Notes: generated by a model from the letters alone, not told the origin. A stretch of DNA of 14,642 nucleotides from Rhodoferax sp. UBA4409 (GCA_002390825.1 DGQR01000001.1:1-14642), one strand, 5' to 3'; positions 6,695 through 14,402 are shown, counted from the first letter of the stretch. Translations and numbers: made by a program.

Positions 6695-8155
6695 CTATCG
6701 ACCGGCCCGGATCACGGCGAACTGCGTCCAATCACCGCGCCGGAACAACACATTCAAAGCCTTGGTTTTGTCGTGTTTGCCCAGCACTGCCTCGAATTCC
6801 TTCACGGTTAACACTTCGACGTTGGCTACTTGCAAAATCACATCCCCCTCACGCAAGCCGGCGCGAGCCGCCGCTTCCGTGGCCGCCTCTATGCGCACGC
6901 CTCCACGGACACCCGCTTCTTTTTTCTGGGCGTCTGTGAGTGCGGTCACTGCCAAGCCATACACCTGGGTGGCAATCGATGCCGCCGAACGTTCCTCTTT
7001 CGCGGGGGCTTTTGCAACGGGTTTGTCCGCTTCAATTTCAGCGATCACCACTTGCAATTCTTTGCTGCCACCGCGGCGGAAAACGGTCAGAGTGCTTTTG
7101 GTTCCGGGCTTGGTGCCACCCACAATGCGCGGCAAGTCACTGGATTTTTCGATGACCTTTCCGTCAAAGCGGGTGATGATGTCGCCCGCCTCCACGCCAG
7201 CCTTTTCAGCCGGGGATCCAGACTCTACGCCGCGAACCAACGCACCGGTGGGTTTGCCCAAGCCGATAGATTCAGCGACCTCTTTGCTCACTTGGTCGAT
7301 CTGCACACCGATGCGCCCGCGAGATACTCGGCCCGATGCACGCAATTGGTCACTCACCCGGACCGCTTCGTCCATCGGAATGGAAAAAGAGATTCCCATA
7401 AAACCGCCGGAGCGTGAATAGATCTGGCTATTGATCCCAACCACCTCGCCTCGCATATTGATCAAAGGACCACCAGAGTTTCCTGGGTTGATGGCCACGT
7501 CGGTTTGTATGAAGGGCAAGAAATCACCGGTGTCACGCTGTTTGGCGCTCACGATACCGGCGGTTACGGTGTTTTCCAGTCCGAAAGGAGATCCGATTGC
7601 CATGACCCATTCGCCCACCCGAAGGCGGTTCACATCACCCACCTTCACTGCTGGTAAACCGGTCGCGTCAATTTTGACCACCGCCACATCGGAGCGTTTG
7701 TCCGCCCCCAGAATCTTGGCTTTGAATTCCCGCTTGTCGGTGAGCGTCACAATGACTTCGTCTGCCCCGTCCACCACGTGCGCATTGGTCATGATCACGC
7801 CATCGCTGGTCAAGATGAAGCCTGAACCGACACCACGTGGCTGTTCTTCTTCCTGCTGCTGTGGACGGTTTTGGCGAGGGTTCTGTTTCGGCATGTTGGG
7901 AATCGGCAAGCCGAAACGACGGAAGAACTCCAACATTTCCTCTTCATTCGGTCCGCCCTGTTGTGCGCGAGCGCTGACTTTTTCCAAGGTACGGATATTC
8001 ACGACCGAAGGGCCCACCTGATCCACGAGGTCGGTGAAGTCCGGCAATCCGCGGACTTGCGCGTGGGCTGCCGACAAAGGCAAAAAAGATGCCGCACATG
8101 CACCCAACATGACCGCGAGGCCCCAACGCCGGATTGAAAAGATGTGATGTGTCAT
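6695..8155 (-). CDS. mucD: DegP/MucD-type periplasmic serine protease (Do/HtrA family)
   Basis: This HtrA-family protease/chaperone degrades or refolds damaged envelope proteins in the periplasm; in Pseudomonas the last gene of the algU-mucABCD cluster has the same position. The 486-residue protein has a signal peptide ending at about residue 32 (AHA before QVRGLPDF). It has a trypsin-like domain with H126 (TNAHVV), D156 (SDVAVV) and S227 (GNSGGP), then two PDZ domains (about 280-370 and 400-484). A Gln/Glu/Pro-rich loop (about 90-107) precedes the protease core, as in Do proteins. I chose the ATG at 8155-8153, preceded by AGGA. The frame continues 20 codons upstream to a TTG, which would put a charged stretch before the signal peptide and overlap rseB. 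degP, degQ or htrA would be equally valid names. Confidence 0.95.
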   Translation of the reverse strand: MTHHIFSIRRWGLAVMLGACAASFLPLSAAHAQVRGLPDFTDLVDQVGPSVVNIRTLEKVSARAQQGGPNEEEMLEFFRRFGLPIPNMPKQNPRQNRPQQQEEEQPRGVGSGFILTSDGVIMTNAHVVDGADEVIVTLTDKREFKAKILGADKRSDVAVVKIDATGLPAVKVGDVNRLRVGEWVMAIGSPFGLENTVTAGIVSAKQRDTGDFLPFIQTDVAINPGNSGGPLINMRGEVVGINSQIYSRSGGFMGISFSIPMDEAVRVSDQLRASGRVSRGRIGVQIDQVSKEVAESIGLGKPTGALVRGVESGSPAEKAGVEAGDIITRFDGKVIEKSSDLPRIVGGTKPGTKSTLTVFRRGGSKELQVVIAEIEADKPVAKAPAKEERSAASIATQVYGLAVTALTDAQKKEAGVRGGVRIEAATEAAARAGLREGDVILQVANVEVLTVKEFEAVLGKHDKTKALNVLFRRGDWTQFAVIRAGR

Positions 8156-8198
8156 GTGGAACGTTTCCTGAAAAAACCGATGAGACAGAGATAGGGTC

Positions 8199-9209
8199 TT
8201 ATTTTTTGCGTTCAAGCGCTTGAGTGAACACGGCCAAGGTCCCAGCGGGCACCTCGCCTACCGCGGTGATCCACCAATTGCCGAGCTTGCGTGTTTGCGT
8301 CCGGGTAGCGCCGTCCAAATCTGCTGCGCCAACTTGTACATGGCGGCTGGGATCAAATCGCTCAACAAACAGAGACACCGTCGCCAAACCGTCGGAAAAC
8401 ATCCATTGCATCGAGGTATCTGTTTTGCCAGACGCGCCAGCCAATAAGGCCACCGGGCGTATGTAACAACCGCCGGGCTTAAATCCGGGCACTCCCCCAT
8501 TCATGGCCCAGCCCTGGACGGCTGCACTCGTTTTCTCCGTGGTGCGCCGCTCGATGCGATAACCCTCGGTTTGGCCCATCATTTGATTGAGCTTGGCAGA
8601 GCTCACTTGAGCATCCATGTTGAGCTCGGAGAATGCGGACTGCTCCAGCGTTTTTCCGTCGACATCCAGTGTTTGCAGCTGAATCACCAGACCCGTCTTT
8701 TTCTCACTCCACACCCGGTATCCGTAACGGAGGCCATCTTTGGGCTGAATATGAACCACGTCTGCATCCACTCCGGCCAAGCGCTCCGATGCCATCGCCT
8801 TGAGAGAGTAGAACTCATCAAGATCTGCCCCCTTGGATTTCAACAACCCCGGGAACAAGCTGGTCGCCTCGCGCGTCTCGGCAATACCGACTTTTGCCGT
8901 CGGGAAGAGCGTTAACACCTCGGAGTTACGCCGGAAAGTGGTACGGGGCGTACCACTCAATGGCTCAATGCGCTCTAACTGCTGCTCGCCTTCACACACA
9001 TGCCAGATTTTGGCACTTGCCATTTGCGTACCGGCAGACACCACAAAAGTGCCGGTATAGGTGCGATGTTTGGAGGCCTCGTGAAGACGCGTCAGCCAGG
9101 CACTCACAGAATTCTCTTGGGCTATCGCAGGCACCCAAGCCTGCACGCCCAACACACAGGCCAGCACGAGCCCACGCGACAACAGCCGGCAGCTACGCAC
9201 CCAGTTCAC
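8199..9209 (-). CDS. rseB: Sigma-E regulatory protein RseB/MucB
   Basis: RseB is a periplasmic protein that binds the anti-sigma factor RseA and shields it from proteolysis until lipopolysaccharide or lipoprotein signals release it. The 336 residues begin with a signal peptide ending at about residue 30 (AIA before QENSVSAW). The N-terminal lipid-binding-like domain follows, with the family pattern WLTRLHEASKHRTYTGTF and the phrase KIWHVCEGEQQLERIEPLSG. The smaller C-terminal domain begins near residue 215 and includes GFKPGGCYIRP and WMFSDGLATVSLFVERFD. The start is GTG at 9209-9207, overlapping the rseA stop as GTGA, with AAGG about 12 bases upstream. Placement between rseA and the protease gene is the canonical cluster order. 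Confidence 0.93.
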   Translation of the reverse strand: MNWVRSCRLLSRGLVLACVLGVQAWVPAIAQENSVSAWLTRLHEASKHRTYTGTFVVSAGTQMASAKIWHVCEGEQQLERIEPLSGTPRTTFRRNSEVLTLFPTAKVGIAETREATSLFPGLLKSKGADLDEFYSLKAMASERLAGVDADVVHIQPKDGLRYGYRVWSEKKTGLVIQLQTLDVDGKTLEQSAFSELNMDAQVSSAKLNQMMGQTEGYRIERRTTEKTSAAVQGWAMNGGVPGFKPGGCYIRPVALLAGASGKTDTSMQWMFSDGLATVSLFVERFDPSRHVQVGAADLDGATRTQTRKLGNWWITAVGEVPAGTLAVFTQALERKK

Positions 9210-9805
9210 CGGGAAGGCCTTTCGTAGGTCGCATTGCGCAGAAAGCCCGAAGGCCCCTGCCAGGCAGAATGTCCGCCCATCTGCTGGTGGGCTTCCATCA
9301 AGGCGTCAAGCTGGGGATCGCGCAACATGACACCCGCGTCGGTAGTCGCTGCGGCCAGTGCCGGCCCTGCGGGCGCCGCACTCATATCGGAGGGGCCTGT
9401 ACCGGCACTAGGCCAAAGCAAAGAGGCGACACCGCCCACAGCCAACACCAAGGCGATCGACGCAAAGCGACGTGCCTTCCAAAAAGTGGCGTTAGCAGCT
9501 GGCGCGCTGCGCATCGCTGCGCCCTGTACGCCAACAGGCGGCATCGGCTGAACTTGCAAGATTGATTCGGAGGCGATTTTTCCCTGGATAGATTGCCAGA
9601 ACGCCAGATCGCCAGAGGCTCCGGATACCGGTTCACCGCGCGTAGCTGCTGCGCCAGCGTGCAGGCCTGTCCATGCGGCATAGTGCGCCGGATCCCGCTC
9701 CAAGGCATCCAGCAAAGCCCCCAACTCCGTGGAGTCGAGTTCACCGTCTGCTAGCGCAGACAGTTGCGCCTGAACAAACATTTGATTTTGGGAGAAGCGA
9801 TCCAT
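9206..9805 (-). CDS. rseA: Anti-sigma-E factor RseA/MucA-like
   Basis: This is a single-pass inner membrane anti-sigma factor that holds the adjacent sigma factor inactive and is cut by regulated proteolysis under envelope stress. It has 199 residues. The N-terminal cytoplasmic domain (about 10-60) has the pattern QLSALADGELDSTELGALL, the usual RseA start. One transmembrane helix lies at about 114-131 (FASIALVLAVGGVASLLW), followed by an Ala-rich periplasmic domain. The C-terminal part is poorly conserved, as is normal for the family. I chose the ATG at 9805-9803, five bases after the rpoE stop; the frame extends four codons up to a TTG inside rpoE. The SD is weak, so translation may depend on ribosomes ending on rpoE, which would keep sigma and anti-sigma in balance. 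Confidence 0.9.
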   Translation of the reverse strand: MDRFSQNQMFVQAQLSALADGELDSTELGALLDALERDPAHYAAWTGLHAGAAATRGEPVSGASGDLAFWQSIQGKIASESILQVQPMPPVGVQGAAMRSAPAANATFWKARRFASIALVLAVGGVASLLWPSAGTGPSDMSAAPAGPALAAATTDAGVMLRDPQLDALMEAHQQMGGHSAWQGPSGFLRNATYERPSR

Positions 9806-9810
9806 AGTAC

Positions 9811-10431
9811 TTACCAACGCTTGCCGGTTTGTTTATCCAAAAGAGGTTTCAACTTTGCAGAAATCGCCTCACGAGCACGGAAGATCCGGGATCGGACGGT
9901 ACCGATCGGGCATGCCATAGAGAGTGAAATTTCTTCATAACTCAAACCTTCGATTTCCCGGAGTACGACAGCCTGCCGGAGCTCATCCGGCAAAGCCTCC
10001 ATCGCAGCGTTCACCACACCGGCAATTTCCTTGGCAGCCAGCACGGTTTCGGGTGTTTCTTCGCTACTTGGTTCGTTTTGGCGGAAAGAAGTTTCATCTT
10101 CTTCATCACGGGCAAAGAAAGACTCTGAAATAGTGCGATCTCTCTTCAGCTCCAACAACGACTTTTTGGCCGTGTTGACCGCAATTCTGTACAGCCAGGT
10201 GTAGAACTGCGCATCGCCGCGGAATTGATGAAGCGCCCGGTAGGCACGGATAAAAGTTTCCTGGGTGATGTCTTCCACCAAATCCACATCCCGGACCATG
10301 CGCCCAACCAGCCGTTGGATACGCCGCTGGTATTTCAGGACCAGCAAGCCATACGCACGTTGATCACCAGCGATCGTGCGTTCGACCAAGGGCCAATCAG
10401 CATCGGGCGCGGGTTCCAACACATCGGTCAT
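9811..10431 (-). CDS. rpoE: ECF sigma factor RpoE/AlgU-type
   Basis: This is an extracytoplasmic-function sigma factor directing RNA polymerase to envelope stress promoters. The 206 residues carry region 2 (about 27-95) with DITQETFIRAYRAL (54-67) and FYTWLYRIAVNTAKK, and region 4 (about 146-195) with LREIEGLSYEEISLSMACPIGTVRSRIF split by the helix-turn-helix. A linker of about 40 residues rich in Glu and Ser joins them. The ATG at 10431-10429 overlaps the upstream stop as ATGA and gives the usual N-terminus; the frame runs 15 codons further up to a TTG that I reject. rseA, rseB and mucD follow, identifying it as the RpoE/AlgU type. I found no convincing GGAACTT/TCTGA autoregulatory promoter within the upstream gene by eye. 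Confidence 0.96.
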   Translation of the reverse strand: MTDVLEPAPDADWPLVERTIAGDQRAYGLLVLKYQRRIQRLVGRMVRDVDLVEDITQETFIRAYRALHQFRGDAQFYTWLYRIAVNTAKKSLLELKRDRTISESFFARDEEDETSFRQNEPSSEETPETVLAAKEIAGVVNAAMEALPDELRQAVVLREIEGLSYEEISLSMACPIGTVRSRIFRAREAISAKLKPLLDKQTGKRW

Positions 10432-10895
10432 GGGTGCATCCCCGCGGCGGGCGCAACTGACACCTCTGCGCCCCAAGCTGTTTCCTCACACCAGACCAAG
10501 GCACGCCGGACGGAGCGCCAACGCTCGGGTTGCAGAGCATCGGCCTCCAACCACACACCGAATTGCTGACCTTGCTCCGGTTGCAGCAGCACCCACAAGG
10601 TGCGCTGAAAGTCGTACTGAATGCGGACAGCCTTGATGGATTGGGAGAGATTTCCCCAATACCAAGCCTCACCATCCCAACGCAACCGGCCTTCAGGCAT
10701 ACGACGCCACGAGAGCACTAAATTTGCACTCAGGACGCCCCAAGCGGCCCACACAGCCAGCGTTCGATCCCATGCTTGGCCACTCCAAACGCTGTAGAGC
10801 GGCGCGCACAAGAACAAAAAAATCAGGCCGGCAAAAAGCCAGCCCAACCTTTTTGACCGCGAGACCTGCAGACTTGTCGCCGGTGGACGTTGCAT
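10428..10895 (-). CDS. YgfX/CptA-like small inner membrane protein
   Basis: This 155-residue protein has two adjacent transmembrane helices near the N-terminus (about 17-36 and 44-63) and a soluble C-terminal domain. The soluble part has RLRWDGEAWYW (70-80) and WLEADALQPERWRSVRRAL (115-133). Helix-hairpin topology plus these two motifs resemble E. coli YgfX/CptA, the membrane partner of SdhE/CptB reported as a toxin affecting cell division proteins. The match is from memory of the family pattern and needs a profile search. No sdhE-like partner lies next to it. It sits 28 bp after fabF and overlaps rpoE by 4 bp (ATGA), so it is coupled to the sigma factor. The ATG has no Shine-Dalgarno sequence, suggesting low translation or reinitiation after fabF. 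The last 15 residues are Ala/Pro-rich and probably not structured. Confidence 0.78.
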   Translation of the reverse strand: MQRPPATSLQVSRSKRLGWLFAGLIFLFLCAPLYSVWSGQAWDRTLAVWAAWGVLSANLVLSWRRMPEGRLRWDGEAWYWGNLSQSIKAVRIQYDFQRTLWVLLQPEQGQQFGVWLEADALQPERWRSVRRALVWCEETAWGAEVSVAPAAGMHP

Positions 10896-10923
10896 GGAGG
10901 GTCAGTGTGACTGGCCGTATGTG

Positions 10924-12168
10924 TTAGATGCGTTTGAACACCAGCGTGCCGTTAGTACCGCCAAACCCGAAGTTGTTTTTGACAGCGACATCGATCTTCA
11001 TATCACGGGCCGTGTTGGCGCAGTAATCAAGATCGCATTCCGGATCTTGATTGAAGATATTGATGGTTGGCGGGCTCTTTTGGTGGTGCAAAGCCAATAC
11101 GGTGAACACCGACTCCAAACCACCTGCTCCACCTAAAAGGTGCCCGGTCATAGACTTGGTGGAGTTCACCACCACGCGTTTGGCGTGATCACCCAAAGCG
11201 GCCTTGATGGCGTTGGATTCATTCACATCGCCCAGCGGCGTGGAAGTGCCGTGGGCATTGAGGTAATCCACTTGGTCGGCATTGACACCGGCATTGCGCA
11301 TGGCGCTCAACATGGCCCGACGGGGGCCATCCATATTGGGGGCTGTCATATGCCCAGCATCTGCACTCATACCAAAACCGGCCAATTCAGCGTAGATCTT
11401 GGCGCCGCGTGCCTTAGCGTGTTCGTACTCTTCGAGCACCATCACGCCGCCGCCTTCACCCAACACAAAGCCATCACGGTCTTTGTCCCAAGGGCGGGAG
11501 GCGGTTGTCGGGTCGTCGTTACGGGTACTCAGGGCGCGCATGGCAGCGAAGCCACCAATACCCAAGGGGGATACGGTCGCTTCAGAACCACCAGCAACCA
11601 TCACGTCCGCATCACCGTACTCAATCATGCGGCCCGCTTCACCGATGCAATGCAAACCGGTCGTGCACGCTGTGACGATGGCAATGTTCGGGCCCTTGAA
11701 GCCGTAGCGCATGGATACATGGCCAGCAGTCATGTTGATGATGGAGGCCGGCACAAAAAATGGAGAAATCCGGCGCGGGCCGCGGTTGGTGTACTCCGCG
11801 TGTGTGTTTTCGATCATTGGCAGGCCGCCAATGCCAGAGCCGATCACGCAACCAATGCGCGTGGACTCTTCGTCACTCAGGGCATCGCCGGTCTTGAGAC
11901 CGGAGTCGACCACTGCCTGCATGGCAGCCGCGATACCGTAGTGGATAAAGGTATCCATGGTGCGGGCTTCTTTGGAGTTGATGTAAGCCTCCAACTCGAA
12001 GTTACGCACTTCCCCGGCGATCTTGCAGGCAAAAGCAGATGCGTCAAACTTGGAAATGACATCAATACCGGACTTACCTGCCAGCAAATTGGACCAAGCC
12101 TCTGTCACCGTATTACCTACGGGACTGACACAGCCTAAACCAGTGACAACAACGCGACGACGGGACAT
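10924..12168 (-). CDS. fabF: 3-oxoacyl-ACP synthase II (FabF)
   Basis: FabF condenses malonyl-ACP with acyl-ACP in fatty acid elongation, including the temperature-sensitive C16:1 to C18:1 step. The 414 residues match the family (about 412). The thiolase-fold active site is complete: C168 in VTACTTG, H306 in NAHGTST, K338 in STKSMTGH and H343 in the same motif. The glycine-rich C-terminal NNFGFGGTNGTLVF is present. The ATG at 12168-12166 is preceded by AGG at about nine bases. The gene follows acpP after a 148-bp spacer with two hairpins, the usual acpP-fabF order with an atypically structured gap. A YgfX-like gene and rpoE follow downstream on the same strand. Confidence 0.97.
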   Translation of the reverse strand: MSRRRVVVTGLGCVSPVGNTVTEAWSNLLAGKSGIDVISKFDASAFACKIAGEVRNFELEAYINSKEARTMDTFIHYGIAAAMQAVVDSGLKTGDALSDEESTRIGCVIGSGIGGLPMIENTHAEYTNRGPRRISPFFVPASIINMTAGHVSMRYGFKGPNIAIVTACTTGLHCIGEAGRMIEYGDADVMVAGGSEATVSPLGIGGFAAMRALSTRNDDPTTASRPWDKDRDGFVLGEGGGVMVLEEYEHAKARGAKIYAELAGFGMSADAGHMTAPNMDGPRRAMLSAMRNAGVNADQVDYLNAHGTSTPLGDVNESNAIKAALGDHAKRVVVNSTKSMTGHLLGGAGGLESVFTVLALHHQKSPPTINIFNQDPECDLDYCANTARDMKIDVAVKNNFGFGGTNGTLVFKRI

Positions 12169-12237
12169 AGAAACCTGGATTCAATAGTTCGTCAAAGAAA
12201 TACCGCCATAGCGGCGATACAGAGAATGGGGGAGGAA

Positions 12238-12281
12238 CCGGCCGGACACCTGCAGGCGATGATCCTGCGGTTGCCGGCCGG
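12238..12281 (-). repeat. Long imperfect hairpin in the acpP-fabF spacer
   Basis: Two copies of the self-complementary CCGGCCGG (12238-12245 and 12274-12281) flank CCTGCAGG and CCTGCGG, which can pair with one bulge around a short loop. In RNA this folds into one long interrupted stem about 44 nt long. It has no U-tract, so it is a structural element rather than a terminator. It lies in the fabF leader. Confidence 0.6.
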
Positions 12282-12284
12282 GTT

Positions 12285-12308
12285 GGCAATGCGCACTAAC
12301 GCATTGCC
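12285..12308 (-). repeat. Perfect 9-bp hairpin directly after acpP
   Basis: GGCAATGCG (12285-12293) pairs perfectly with CGCATTGCC (12300-12308) around a 6-base loop. It begins about 8 bases after the acpP stop in the direction of transcription. No T-run follows, so full termination is unlikely. Such a hairpin could protect the acpP 3' end from exonucleases or cause partial attenuation, giving more AcpP than FabF; this is inference. Confidence 0.65.
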
Positions 12309-12316
12309 CAAGGCTA

Positions 12317-12556
12317 TCAGGCCTTTTTGTGGGTGTTCGCGTAATCGATCGCGTTTTGCACGGTAGTGATCTTTTCTGCGTCTTCGTCCGGGATTTCAAT
12401 TCCGAACTCGTCTTCCAAAGCCATCACCAGTTCCACTGTGTCCAAGGAGTCAGCACCCAGGTCTGCCACAAAGGACTTTTCGCTGGTAACTTGAGACTCT
12501 TCCACGCCGAGTTGTTCAGCAATGATTTTTTTGACACGGACTTCGATATCGCTCAT
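12317..12556 (-). CDS. acpP: Acyl carrier protein
   Basis: AcpP carries growing acyl chains on a 4'-phosphopantetheine arm for the type II fatty acid synthase and lipid A/phospholipid acyltransferases. The 79-residue acidic protein has the attachment site Ser37 in GADSLDTVELVMALEDEF and the usual N-terminus MSDIEVRVKKIIAEQLGV. Length and composition match E. coli AcpP (78) closely. The ATG at 12556-12554 has a good SD (GAGGG). A candidate promoter lies 34-62 bases upstream of the start in the fabG-acpP gap, and hairpins follow the stop, an arrangement suited to expressing this very abundant protein above its neighbours. Confidence 0.98.
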   Translation of the reverse strand: MSDIEVRVKKIIAEQLGVEESQVTSEKSFVADLGADSLDTVELVMALEDEFGIEIPDEDAEKITTVQNAIDYANTHKKA

Positions 12557-12589
12557 GGGTTCCCTCTAAGGGTTGTAAAAGAATCCGAG

Positions 12590-12618
12590 ATTTTACCCGC
12601 CCTAGAGACAAGTCTCTA
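12590..12618 (-). promoter_or_regulatory. Candidate acpP promoter overlapping a 16-bp palindrome
   Basis: On the minus strand TAGAGA (12613-12618, four of six to TTGACA) lies exactly 17 bp from TAAAAT (12590-12595, five of six to TATAAT), predicting a start near 12582 and a leader of about 25 nt for acpP. The -35 lies within a perfect inverted repeat, TAGAGACAAGTCTCTA (12603-12618), which could be an operator half-site pair or simply a hairpin. An internal acpP promoter is known in E. coli, which makes this plausible. Confidence 0.45.
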
Positions 12619-12655
12619 ACCGGGTCGCCGTTCGGACACATCGGCGGTTTTTTTC

Positions 12656-13402
12656 TTACATGTACATGCCGCCATTCACGTGCATTTCCTGCCCCGTGAC
12701 ATAGCCCGCCTGAGGGGACGCAAGGTAGCACACTGCGTGCGCAATATCCGAGGGTTTGCCCAAATGCCCGAGGGGAATCTGGCCCAGCAAGGCTTTTTGT
12801 TGCTCTTCCGGCAGGCCGGCCGTCATGTCGGTTTCAATAAACCCGGGCGCCACGCAGTTGACGGTGATGTTGCGCGAGCCTAGCTCCCGGGCCAGCGCAC
12901 GGGTCATGCCCGCCACGCCCGCTTTGGCGGCTGCGTAGTTGGCCTGACCAGGATTGCCGGACGCCCCAACCACCGAGGTAATGCTGATGATGCGGCCATA
13001 CCGTTGCTTCATCATGGTGCGCAACACTGAGCGGCTCATGCGAAACACACCCTTGAGATTGGTGTCAACCACTGCATCCCAGTCGTCATCTTTCATGCGC
13101 ATGGCCAGTGTGTCGCGGGTAATTCCGGCGTTGTTAACCAGAACATGCAAGCCACCGAACTCTTTGGCGATCGCATCCACCAACGCCTCCGCCGCAGCGC
13201 CATCATTCACATCCAAAGTGCGACCATCACAGCCTGCAAAGCCTGACAAGGCCTCACGGATTTTTGCTGCACCAGCGTCCGAGGTCGCAGTACCAATAAC
13301 CTTGACGCCTTTGCGCGCCAATTCCAAGGCGATGGATGCGCCGATGCCTCGCGAGGCTCCCGTCACCAGTGCCACTTGGCCCTCAAACTTGATTTCGCTC
13401 AT
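12656..13402 (-). CDS. fabG: 3-oxoacyl-ACP reductase FabG
   Basis: FabG reduces 3-oxoacyl-ACP to 3-hydroxyacyl-ACP with NADPH in fatty acid synthesis. The 248-residue protein is a classical short-chain dehydrogenase. It has the cofactor loop TGASRGIG (14-21), NNAG (90-93), a catalytic Asn near 115, Ser143, and Tyr156/Lys160 in the NYAAAK motif. The PGFIETDMT stretch and the HVNGGMYM C-terminus are typical of FabG. The ATG at 13402-13400 overlaps the fabD stop as ATGA and has a good SD (AAGGA) inside fabD. acpP follows after a 99-bp gap containing a candidate promoter. Confidence 0.97.
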   Translation of the reverse strand: MSEIKFEGQVALVTGASRGIGASIALELARKGVKVIGTATSDAGAAKIREALSGFAGCDGRTLDVNDGAAAEALVDAIAKEFGGLHVLVNNAGITRDTLAMRMKDDDWDAVVDTNLKGVFRMSRSVLRTMMKQRYGRIISITSVVGASGNPGQANYAAAKAGVAGMTRALARELGSRNITVNCVAPGFIETDMTAGLPEEQQKALLGQIPLGHLGKPSDIAHAVCYLASPQAGYVTGQEMHVNGGMYM

Positions 13403-14349
13403 GCCAACAATCCTTTCACTTCTTCCAGTGTCGCAGGATCAAACAGGGCAGCCCCTGTCATTTCTGCATCAATTCGCTTGACCATACCGGCCAGCACCTT
13501 GCCGGGGCCACACTCGACCACCGTGGTCAAGCCACGCGCCTTGATGGCCTGGACACATTCCACCCATCGCACCGGCCCGAAAGCCTGACGGTAAAGCGCA
13601 TCGCGAATGCGATCTGCATCCATTTCAATAGCGACGTCAATGTTGTTCACCAGCGCAATCTGCGGTGTGGCAATCTCTATCTCTTCCAGGCGCGCCTTGA
13701 GCTTTTCTGCCGCTGGCTTCATCAAGCTGGAGTGGAAAGGTGCAGACACCGGCAAGAGCAAAGCGCGCTTGGCACCTGCTGCTTTCAAAATTTCACACGC
13801 CTTATCCACCGCCGCCTTGCTACCCGCGATAACGGTTTGACCTGCGTCGTTGAAGTTCACAGCTTCAACGACTTCAGAGTCAGAACCGGCCATAGCCACC
13901 GTAGCTTCTGCGCAACCCGCTATCACTTTCGTAGCATCCATACCCAAAATAGCTGCCATCGCGCCTACACCCACCGGTACCGCCTCTTGCATCGCCTGGG
14001 CACGCAAGCGCACCAATGGCGCTGCCTGCGCCAAGGTCAAGGCGCCCGCAGCAACCAATGCCGAGTACTCACCCAGCGAATGACCTGCTACCACTTGGGG
14101 CGCTACGCCGGTTTCAGACATCCAAACCCGATACGCCGCCACTGCAGCCACCAACATCACCGGCTGGGTGTTGGTCGTGAGGGCCAATGCCTCTTTGGGT
14201 CCTTCGTGAATCAGCTTGGCAACATCTTCGCCCAAGGCGTCAGACGCCTCCTTCAACGTTTCCAACACGATGGGGTTTGCGCCCCATGCATCCATCATGC
14301 CCACCGATTGGGAGCCTTGACCGGGAAATACAAAAGCAAATGGTTTCAT
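13399..14349 (-). CDS. fabD: Malonyl-CoA:ACP transacylase (FabD)
   Basis: FabD transfers malonyl groups from CoA to ACP, supplying the extender unit. The 316-residue protein shows FPGQGSQ (8-14), nucleophile Ser91 in GHSLGEYSALVA, Arg116 in RLRAQAM, which binds the malonyl carboxylate, and His206 in SAPFHSSLM. I chose the ATG at 14349-14347, giving the family N-terminus MKPFAFVFPGQG. The open frame continues about 97 codons upstream but there it only shadows fabH in another frame. The SD is weak (GAAGAA). The gene starts 53 bp after fabH and overlaps fabG by 4 bp. Confidence 0.97.
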   Translation of the reverse strand: MKPFAFVFPGQGSQSVGMMDAWGANPIVLETLKEASDALGEDVAKLIHEGPKEALALTTNTQPVMLVAAVAAYRVWMSETGVAPQVVAGHSLGEYSALVAAGALTLAQAAPLVRLRAQAMQEAVPVGVGAMAAILGMDATKVIAGCAEATVAMAGSDSEVVEAVNFNDAGQTVIAGSKAAVDKACEILKAAGAKRALLLPVSAPFHSSLMKPAAEKLKARLEEIEIATPQIALVNNIDVAIEMDADRIRDALYRQAFGPVRWVECVQAIKARGLTTVVECGPGKVLAGMVKRIDAEMTGAALFDPATLEEVKGLLA

Positions 14350-14402
14350 AGAAAATTCTTCGTCAAATTGAGCACTAGCCGTGATTCTGCTTGCACGACG
14401 CG

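Noticed and set aside
8156..8215. 20-codon TTG-started extension of the MucD protease
   Set aside because: It would bury the signal peptide behind a charged stretch and overlap rseB; the downstream ATG has an AGGA and a normal signal sequence.
10432..10476. 15-codon TTG-started extension of RpoE
   Set aside because: It lies inside the YgfX-like gene, and the ATG overlapping that gene's stop gives the standard RpoE N-terminus.
13846..13858. A GAACTT on the minus strand as a sigma-E -35
   Set aside because: It lies in the middle of fabD coding sequence, encodes conserved residues and has no matching -10.
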